From Pseudomonadota bacterium (lineage in GTDB: Bacteria; Pseudomonadota; Gammaproteobacteria; Steroidobacterales; Steroidobacteraceae): a DNA stretch of 7,452 bases. The position numbers were made by a program, and so were the translations under genes. Below the pieces are notes generated by a model that did not search any database, was not told the DNA's origin, and worked only from the letters and a program-made list of their open reading frames with translations. Positions 1-4,842 of this stretch are shown here, in pieces; the first letter of the stretch is position 1; the number at the start of each line of letters is the position of its first letter. The stretch is taken from the NCBI GenBank assembly GCA_021850555.1, contig JAJZLX010000293.1, forward strand, positions 1-7,452, written 5' to 3'.

Positions 1-923
1 ATGCGCCCCGTGGTGATGTTCGAATAAGACTTTCCGGCCCGCTGTCGATACGCGCCGTCGGCATACTCGCGATCGCGCTTGACACCACCAGAGTGCAGAA
101 GCTTCAGATGCCGCTCGGTGTGCGGTAGCAGGACACGTCGATTGTCCGCTCTCACGCGCAGCGGGTCGTTCGTGAACCAGTAGACGGGCTCCCACCCTGT
201 ATTGAGCTGATTGCGCGCCTTGGACGCCCATTGCACAGGACCCGGGGGCTTGCTCAGATTTTCCCAAGGAATCTCGTCCATCTTGTGCAGGCCCAGCCGC
301 TCATGCAGCGCGATGACCATGCGTTCACGGTAGAGCGAGCGCGAAGGCAGACCGCGCTCGAACACATCGTTGGTGACGTTGAGCACGAGGCTTCCGCCAG
401 GGGCAAGCCGCTTGACGATCGGCTCGAGCGCCCGGCAGATGAAATCGACGAACTCGCCTTCGCTTGGATTACCGTAGGCACGCGGCTTCGCCAAGGGGTA
501 CGGCGGTGAAGTCAGGGCCAGGTGAATGGGCTCACCCAGGCGCGAGAAGGCCGAAGCGCAGTCCGCCCACAGCGCAACGCCGAGGTCGGTCGAGAAGGCG
601 AGCATCACGTGCCCGGAGTTGATCCGCTTCAATTTGAGCTTGCGATGCCCCTCGGCACTGAGGGTCCAGACGCCGGGGCCTGCGCGCTCGACCAATCCCA
701 TATGCTTCAGGGTTTGTTGCACCCAGCGGATCTTCCGCTTCGTCGGGTTGTAGAGTTGCCTGCCAATCCGTTCTCGACACTTCAGGGCCGCATCCGGGAT
801 GCCCGCCCGCGCTGCCACCTCCCGGTAGAGCGATTCGTTGGAGGCGCGCTCGCGTTCCGCGTACGTCGCAACGACCGCATCGAAGAGCGATAGCTGTTCG
901 GCCGCAGGAGAGGATCTGTCCAT
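1..923 (-). CDS. DNA methyltransferase, beta-class TSPPY type (N4-cytosine or N6-adenine), 3' end outside window
   Basis: This frame stays open from ATG at 923 to the left edge (307 codons visible), so the protein is truncated only by the window. Residues about 138-142 read TSPPY, the catalytic motif IV of S-adenosylmethionine-dependent amino-methyltransferases. The SPPY form is most often N4-cytosine, but N6-adenine is not excluded. Further on come a GGSLVLNV strand (177-184), a DEIPW stretch (216-220) and a WEPVYWF stretch (244-250), all usual in this family. In beta-class enzymes the AdoMet motif I (FxGxG) follows motif IV, so it should lie beyond the window and cannot be checked. Residues about 30-95 look like a winged-helix domain (IRWVQQTLKHMGLVE, then GVWTLSAEG), resembling Mrr-type N-terminal domains. 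The start lies 4 nt after the glycosylase stop and has only a weak GGATAGG upstream, which suggests translational coupling. No restriction enzyme is visible. Confidence 0.9.
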   Translation of the reverse strand, partial: MDRSSPAAEQLSLFDAVVATYAERERASNESLYREVAARAGIPDAALKCRERIGRQLYNPTKRKIRWVQQTLKHMGLVERAGPGVWTLSAEGHRKLKLKRINSGHVMLAFSTDLGVALWADCASAFSRLGEPIHLALTSPPYPLAKPRAYGNPSEGEFVDFICRALEPIVKRLAPGGSLVLNVTNDVFERGLPSRSLYRERMVIALHERLGLHKMDEIPWENLSKPPGPVQWASKARNQLNTGWEPVYWFTNDPLRVRADNRRVLLPHTERHLKLLHSGGVKRDREYADGAYRQRAGKSYSNITTGR

Positions 924-927
924 GGGC

Positions 928-1575
928 CTATCCGATAGCACCACGCGCGAGCTCTGCGAGCCCGGCGCGAAACTTAGGTGCCCCGCCGTACGCGGGGTGT
1001 TGCACTTGCGCGCGCACGGCGATCCCGAGCCGCTCTAGCGTGCGCTCGGCCACTCGCCCTACCGCGACCACCGCGGCCCCCTGGCCCGCGAAATGCGCGT
1101 GCACTGCGCGCAGGATCTCGGCGTTCGTCTCGATCTCATCGGACCGCGGGGTGCGATTGGTGTAGGGCTCACCGGGCTTGTGTGGATGGAACGCGAAGGT
1201 GTTCCAGAGCACCGTTCTCTCGGCGATGCCGAATTCGTAGAGGGCCTTCCACACGATACGCGCAGAGGGCTCGGACCAGGGACGGGGCCGGGTGGTCAGC
1301 CGCGAATTCGCCTCGCAGCGCGGAATCGCCCCTTCGCACAGCAGCGCCTCGGAAGTGAACGGCACGCCGCTGAAGTGGCAGCCTTGGTACCCCGGCGCCT
1401 CGCCGCAGAGCACCAGGGAAGCACGCACCGCAAAATGCGCGCGCAGCCGTTCGAGCCGGCCCGCCGGCGCGCTGATCGACACGTCCATCGGATCCACGTC
1501 CGACCATGGGTTGAAGACATCCGGCAGATGCACCGCGAGAAGTTTCTGCAGTAATACTTCGACCTGGGTGCTCAT
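928..1575 (-). CDS. Uracil-DNA glycosylase, family-4-like, phage/mobile-element type
   Basis: The 215-residue protein is predicted to remove uracil from DNA and begin base-excision repair. The glycosylase-superfamily landmarks are in order: GEAPG at 58-62 with PF at 72-73 (motif I and the base-stacking region), an N-x-F strand end at 125-127, NRTPRSDE at 140-147 (matching the NRxPxxxE stretch of family 4), and HPAYGG at 193-198 in place of the usual HPS motif II. Cysteines lie at 57, 66, 80 and 87, and I do not see the N-terminal pair that binds the 4Fe-4S cluster in classical family 4. The frame is open further upstream to 1803. I chose ATG 1575 because it forms an ATGA overlap with the preceding stop and because the upstream residues are low-complexity arginine-rich shadow. 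Family assignment is firm at superfamily level; substrate range is inferred. Confidence 0.88.
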   Translation of the reverse strand: MSTQVEVLLQKLLAVHLPDVFNPWSDVDPMDVSISAPAGRLERLRAHFAVRASLVLCGEAPGYQGCHFSGVPFTSEALLCEGAIPRCEANSRLTTRPRPWSEPSARIVWKALYEFGIAERTVLWNTFAFHPHKPGEPYTNRTPRSDEIETNAEILRAVHAHFAGQGAAVVAVGRVAERTLERLGIAVRAQVQHPAYGGAPKFRAGLAELARGAIG

Positions 1576-2534
1576 TGGCGAGCCACCGGGGTTTGATCCC
1601 ACATGCGCCCATCGAGCATCCGCCCGGCGACGCGCTTGCCCACCTTCGAGCTCAGCGCCCCGCCGAACACGTCCCCGCTCCACCAATGGTCCGGCGTCCC
1701 GCGGTGCACACCTTCGGCCCCATCCTGATACCGGCAGAACCCGCCCTGGACTGTCCCGTCGACGTCCTTCGCGAAGACCTCGCCCGCGAGCCACTCTCCC
1801 CACTGCTTGAAGAGATAGGGCACGCCGGCCTCAACGCACTGATCGCGCAGTGTGCGCGCCCAGGCCGGATCCATCGGCCTGGCGTGCGGCCCGCCCTCCC
1901 CCCCGCAGATCACCCAGTCGAGCCCGCGCAATCCATCCAGGTGATCGGTGCGGCCGCTTGGATTGAGCGCCTCCGGGCGCCCCTCACGCGACCATCTCGG
2001 GAGCCACCGCAAGGAGACCGGTCCGAGCAAGGGCTCGAAGGATGCGAAGTGGATGACCGCGGGCGCCGCGAGCAGCTTCCAGAGATCCCGCTCGACCTCC
2101 GCCTGGTTGCAGAACGTCGCTCCCAGCCACGCGTTCGGTCGCGGCGAATCGAGCCAGGCCGTAGGCAGCATGCGCGCGGCATTCCCGATGCGCTTGGTCA
2201 GCAGAAGCCAATCGAGCGCCGGGGTCGCTTCGATCAGCTCCCAGAGCACCACGCGCGCCCCGGCGGGCGCATCGGTATCGAACACGTCGGCCATCGAGGC
2301 ACAGAAGACCCGTTCCCGCCGGCCGCTGCGCCGCGCCCGCGCATTCCACTTGAGCGGCTCTCGCCAGTGCTTCTCGCCGAACTCGCGCCGCTCGCCCGCC
2401 CAAAGTTCCGGGAATCCGAGCCGGCGGGCGTGCGTGGCCGCATAACAGAAGTCGCAGGCCGGGGAGATCCTCGAGCATCCCCACCAGGGGGTGAATGTGT
2501 GCTCGCACCACTCGATTTTGCTGTGCTCGCCCAT
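1572..2534 (-). CDS. Phage Gp37/Gp68 family protein (three-Cys motif, DUF5131-like)
   Basis: This 320-residue protein matches the bacteriophage Gp37/Gp68 family. Near the N-terminus is TPWWGCSRISPACDFCYA, giving the three-cysteine motif Cys20-x6-Cys27-x2-Cys30, which resembles radical-SAM-type iron-sulfur ligands. Other family hallmarks are FCASMADVFD (77-86), LLLTKR (110-115), FASFEPLLGP (163-172), WVICGGEGGPHARPM (207-221) and LFKQWGEW (241-248). The biochemical activity of the family is not established as far as I know. Iron-sulfur binding is inferred from the cysteine pattern. The family is often described beside a partner called TcmP, but no such gene is visible here. The start ATG at 2534 follows the ATPase stop by 3 nt (TGA-TAA-ATG) and has a GAGGG site 6 nt upstream (2541-2545), inside the last ATPase codons. 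The stop overlaps the glycosylase start by ATGA. Confidence 0.9.
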   Translation of the reverse strand: MGEHSKIEWCEHTFTPWWGCSRISPACDFCYAATHARRLGFPELWAGERREFGEKHWREPLKWNARARRSGRRERVFCASMADVFDTDAPAGARVVLWELIEATPALDWLLLTKRIGNAARMLPTAWLDSPRPNAWLGATFCNQAEVERDLWKLLAAPAVIHFASFEPLLGPVSLRWLPRWSREGRPEALNPSGRTDHLDGLRGLDWVICGGEGGPHARPMDPAWARTLRDQCVEAGVPYLFKQWGEWLAGEVFAKDVDGTVQGGFCRYQDGAEGVHRGTPDHWWSGDVFGGALSSKVGKRVAGRMLDGRMWDQTPVARQ

Positions 2535-2537
2535 TTA

Positions 2538-3443
2538 TCACCCTCGCGCGCCATCGGCCACACCGGGGGCGGGATCTTTGTTCGGGAGGGACACTCGTGT
2601 CAGGCGATGTGCGTCAACGACCAGAGCCTCTCGGGGTTTCAATGAGCGCAAAGCAGCGGGGATATCGCTGGTCGCGAAGGTCTCATCGGCAGAGGGGCAG
2701 AGAAAGTCAAGTACATCGCCGAGGTCTCTGTCCAGAACGCTCCCGAGGACCACCCTTGTGGGCCAGGACTTCCCCAGGCGATACGAAGAATGCGATGTGA
2801 GCACCAGGCCGATACCCACCGCGCCAGCCGCCTCGGAGATCTTCCCGAGGTCCTCTGCGGCATCCGTTTCGGCCCACAGGAAGAAGGGTTCGTCCAAACC
2901 GATGGAGAACCGCTCGACCCGCATGCGCTGCCGCGTCAGTCCCCTCAACGCGCCGGCCAGGTCATCGAAGATCGCGCGCGAGACGGCCTGGTTGAATGCG
3001 GGTGGGTAGAGGGAGGGTAGACAGACCATCGCGCATTTCTTGTGCTCGAGAACTTCCTCGAAACTCACTTCTGTCTTGCTCATTACCCGCTGCACGAGCT
3101 CGCGGGCAAGCGCCTGCGGAGGGCATCTACCGCTCGAATACGTCGAGCCGCGTATCTCTCGGTCGTCGAAATCGATGAGGATAAGATCGCGTTCTCGACC
3201 GGCCAGGCCCATGACCCGGAGGTAGTTTTTTCCTGCGGCCGCCGCGCCAGCGTTCGAATCGAACACGATGAAGCCGCCTCCGCTCGAGGCATACTGCAGA
3301 GCAAACCGCTGAATGAGCACAGACTTCCCCGATCCGGACCGGCCAGCAATGGCGACCGCCCGGGGAGTGAGGGTCACGGGGGCTCCGGTGACAGCATTGC
3401 GCCCGAGATAGAAGTTATCAGGGGTATCCGACCGAGATGTCAT
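2538..3443 (-). CDS. Short soluble VirD4/TraG-like (HerA/FtsK-superfamily) ATPase
   Basis: The 301-residue protein is a P-loop ATPase resembling the motor domain of type IV coupling proteins. An FYLGRN start (11-16) and a G-x-PV-x-L strand lead to Walker A GRSGSGKS at 34-41. VFDSN follows at 60-64, then DLILIDFDD at 86-94, the position of the 'DLLVIDF' strand in TraG/VirD4. Walker B is SIGLDE at 180-185. LTSHSS at 215-220 sits where the sensor strand belongs. The C-terminus (LKPREALVV, LTRVSLP) resembles the end of TraD/VirD4 motors. No transmembrane helices or all-alpha domain are present, and the protein is about half the usual length for a coupling protein. I chose ATG 3443 over an upstream ATG at 3569 because it makes an ATGA overlap with the regulator stop and has GAGGAG 6 nt upstream. 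DNA pumping is inferred; HerA-like is an alternative. Confidence 0.82.
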   Translation of the reverse strand: MTSRSDTPDNFYLGRNAVTGAPVTLTPRAVAIAGRSGSGKSVLIQRFALQYASSGGGFIVFDSNAGAAAAGKNYLRVMGLAGRERDLILIDFDDREIRGSTYSSGRCPPQALARELVQRVMSKTEVSFEEVLEHKKCAMVCLPSLYPPAFNQAVSRAIFDDLAGALRGLTRQRMRVERFSIGLDEPFFLWAETDAAEDLGKISEAAGAVGIGLVLTSHSSYRLGKSWPTRVVLGSVLDRDLGDVLDFLCPSADETFATSDIPAALRSLKPREALVVDAHRLTRVSLPNKDPAPGVADGARG

Positions 3444-3883
3444 CGCGCACTCCTCGCCGACCCAGAGTGCGTCTTTGCTGCCGAATCGATCGCCTCTCGC
3501 AGGGTACTTGCCTGGGTGATCGAGGCTCGGCCGCGCTCGCTGAACCAGATGACCCATTGCCTCTCGCAATTGAGCTGGACATTCGCGCCCATCCGCTCGA
3601 GGAAGTCGATCCGGGTTTTATCGCTGGGCAGTGAGGTTGTGCTTTCTTTCCCGGTCGCCAGGTGAGCTTCGGAGGACCCTAGCACCGACGCAAGCTTACA
3701 GAATGTCGGGTTTCGGATATTTTTGATCCGTCCCGTCTCCCACTGATTAGCGGTCGTCCGTGAGACGCCGACGCGCCTGCCGAGCTCGGCTTGTGACCAA
3801 CCCCGCAGCCTACGAAGGCTAGCGATGCGCTCACCCATCGTGGTTCGGGCCGGTGGCACGCGGTCCTTCGAGGTACTCGTCAT
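3440..3883 (-). CDS. XRE-family helix-turn-helix regulator with C-terminal extension
   Basis: The 147-residue protein holds a Cro/C1-type helix-turn-helix at about residues 16-78: MGERIASLRRLRGWSQAELG, then VGVSRTTANQWETGR as the turn and recognition helix (about 38-52), closing with FCKLASVLGSSEAHLATG. It probably binds an operator near its own gene and controls the downstream genes. Residues about 88-137 form an extension (RIDFLERMG, QWVIWFSERG, STLREAIDSAAK). Its shape resembles small phage proteins with a W-x-V strand and a terminal TLREAIDxA helix; that resemblance is my impression, not a search result. The start at 3883 has GAGG 11 nt upstream, a little far. An internal ATG at codon 16 would keep the whole HTH but has no visible ribosome site. 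It opens the five-gene coupled unit and overlaps the ATPase start by ATGA. Confidence 0.88.
   Translation of the reverse strand: MTSTSKDRVPPARTTMGERIASLRRLRGWSQAELGRRVGVSRTTANQWETGRIKNIRNPTFCKLASVLGSSEAHLATGKESTTSLPSDKTRIDFLERMGANVQLNCERQWVIWFSERGRASITQASTLREAIDSAAKTHSGSARSAR
3450..3455 (-). promoter_or_regulatory. Ribosome binding site that fixes the ATPase start
   Basis: On the minus strand the site reads GAGGAG, 6 nt before ATG 3443 and inside the end of the XRE gene. It supports the short 301-residue ATPase over the 343-residue frame beginning at 3569. Confidence 0.7.
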
Positions 3884-4018
3884 AGCAGTTGCAGCCTCAC
3901 ACCCTTCGTCAATTCAACAATCCCAGGATAACCCGCATCCGTGACTTCGGCGAGCGGATAAATTCGAGGGTTGATACGGAAATTGAGCGTTCGCGGGCGG
4001 GCCAGCGCGCAGCGAGGA
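3884..4018. promoter_or_regulatory. Intergenic gap before the XRE regulator, probable control region
   Basis: This 135-nt gap is the only sizeable break between genes inside the array, so a promoter and operator for the XRE-led cluster are expected here. It contains an inverted pair ATCCG (3937-3941) and CGGAT (3955-3959), nested inside AACCC (3930-3934) and GGGTT (3968-3972). The spacing of the two pairs is asymmetric, so this is at best an imperfect dyad. I found no convincing -35/-10 pair, and no hairpin with a T-run that would terminate the lipoprotein transcript. Confidence 0.35.
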
Positions 4019-4312
4019 TCAATTGCATGAAGGGAGTGCCGCCCCGCGCTTCAGCACGCAAGTGTAGCGGGTGCCAAAGAAGCCCTGATCGTACGCGTGC
4101 CAGATCAGCGTGCCGTCGGGCTCGCGACGTCGGCCCCACGTGGTGACGTAGCCTGGTCGCACGCCGAGCGCCCGCGCGGTGAGAACCGCCAGCCTGCCGC
4201 CCTCGAGACGAGTGATCACCGACGCACATCCGGAGAGCTGCGCGATGAGAGCCACACCGAGCACGGCGGCACCAACCGTATTGAGCCATTGTCTGGTGCG
4301 AGTTCGAACCAT
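4019..4312 (-). CDS. Small predicted lipoprotein, 97 residues
   Basis: This is an unrecognised small lipoprotein. The N-terminus has a basic region (VRTRTRQ), a hydrophobic core (TVGAAVLGVALIAQ) and a lipobox LSGC with the acylated Cys at 29, so export and signal-peptidase II cleavage are predicted. The mature part is about 69 residues with a basic segment (WGRRREPDG, 59-67), an aromatic stretch (IWHAYDQGFFGTRY, 70-83) and two cysteines (85 and 96) that could form a disulfide. I chose ATG 4312 because it has GAGG (4321-4324) 8 nt upstream and gives a compact signal peptide. ATG 4336 in the same frame would add eight residues and also works. It follows the first lipoprotein by 38 nt. Small lipoproteins on mobile elements can be entry-exclusion or secretion-channel parts, but nothing here shows that role. 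Confidence 0.72.
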   Translation of the reverse strand: MVRTRTRQWLNTVGAAVLGVALIAQLSGCASVITRLEGGRLAVLTARALGVRPGYVTTWGRRREPDGTLIWHAYDQGFFGTRYTCVLKRGAALPSCN

Positions 4313-4320
4313 CTGATCAG

Positions 4321-4324
4321 CCTC
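4321..4324 (-). promoter_or_regulatory. Ribosome binding site deciding the small lipoprotein start
   Basis: On the minus strand GAGG stands 8 nt before ATG 4312. The alternative in-frame ATG at 4336 has no comparable site, only a weak AGG three bases away. Confidence 0.55.
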
Positions 4325-4350
4325 GTCTCTGGACATACCTGGTCTGAGCC

Positions 4351-4842
4351 CTACGACGCGAGCCCGGCTGCGTACATACTGAGTCCCCAGCCGCCTCCGG
4401 ACCGCCAAGGATGGAGTACCTCGGTGGTTGGAAACCGCTCTCGGCTGAGTCCACACTCGACGGGGATATCGAGTGAGCCGCGTCGCGCTGCAGCCCTACG
4501 CCGCGCCACAGATTTGCGCACCGGCGATGGCGTGAACCCACATGAACCGTCGTGGGCGGGCTGCTGGACGATCCAGACCTTGATCGGGATTGGCGTATGA
4601 CCTATGTACGCATAAAGCGGCTGAGGGAACTCGCGGCGGCCGTTATTCAGAAGGGTGAGGCTCTGCCGCGCGGTACGGAACGACCACTCCGCGATCGTCA
4701 CCGCCTGGCCGCGCTTCAGCCCGGACACGCTGACAGAGAGCATGTACGGATGGGACCAAGACGACGTTCTGCTGCATCCACAGAGCGCGAAAAGCGTAAA
4801 GCACAGCGCAACAGATCTCAGACTTCCTCTGGGCAGACTCAT
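4351..4842 (-). CDS. Predicted lipoprotein with an SGL-type Ig-like domain
   Basis: This is a 163-residue exported protein. Residues 1-23 form a lipoprotein signal peptide (MSLPRGSLRS, then VALCFTLFAL) ending in lipobox LCGC with acylated Cys23. Residues about 36-131 follow the pattern of a beta-sandwich repeat common in proteobacterial surface proteins: VSVSGLKRGQ near 38, a LLNNG turn at 64-68, IKVWIVQQP at 87-95, Cys101, and a closing VEC strand at 128-130. Cys101 and Cys130 are the likely disulfide pair. The tail (131-163) is unassigned. The start overlaps the helicase stop by ATGA and has a strong GGAGG site (4849-4853) 6 nt upstream, within the last helicase codons, so its translation is coupled to the helicase. 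Why a surface lipoprotein is coupled to a cytoplasmic helicase is unclear. The domain match is by eye and function is unknown. Confidence 0.75.
   Translation of the reverse strand: MSLPRGSLRSVALCFTLFALCGCSRTSSWSHPYMLSVSVSGLKRGQAVTIAEWSFRTARQSLTLLNNGRREFPQPLYAYIGHTPIPIKVWIVQQPAHDGSCGFTPSPVRKSVARRRAAARRGSLDIPVECGLSRERFPTTEVLHPWRSGGGWGLSMYAAGLAS

Noticed and set aside
1576..1803. N-terminal extension of the glycosylase frame
   Set aside because: It would overlap the Gp37/Gp68 gene by over 200 nt. The residues are low-complexity, and the ATGA overlap at 1575 gives a natural start.
1575..2645. Plus-strand open frame of 356 codons
   Set aside because: It is antisense to the Gp37/Gp68 gene, which carries clear family motifs. 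The plus-strand product has no recognisable motif.
3444..3569. N-terminal extension of the ATPase frame from an ATG at 3569
   Set aside because: It would overlap the XRE gene by over 120 nt, while ATG 3443 has GAGGAG 6 nt upstream and an ATGA overlap.
3042..3665. Plus-strand open frame of 207 codons
   Set aside because: It is antisense to the ATPase and the XRE regulator, both supported by motifs and ribosome sites.
3707..3735. Hairpin CGGG-TTT-CGGAT/ATCCG-T-CCCG with an ATTTTTG loop
   Set aside because: It lies inside the XRE coding region (around codons 50-59) with an asymmetric stem and no T-run after it. Codon constraint and chance explain it well enough.
3909..4289. Minus-strand open frame of 126 codons overlapping the small lipoprotein
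   Set aside because: It is in another frame of the same strand, lacks a signal peptide or motif, and has Arg/His/Ala-rich shadow composition.
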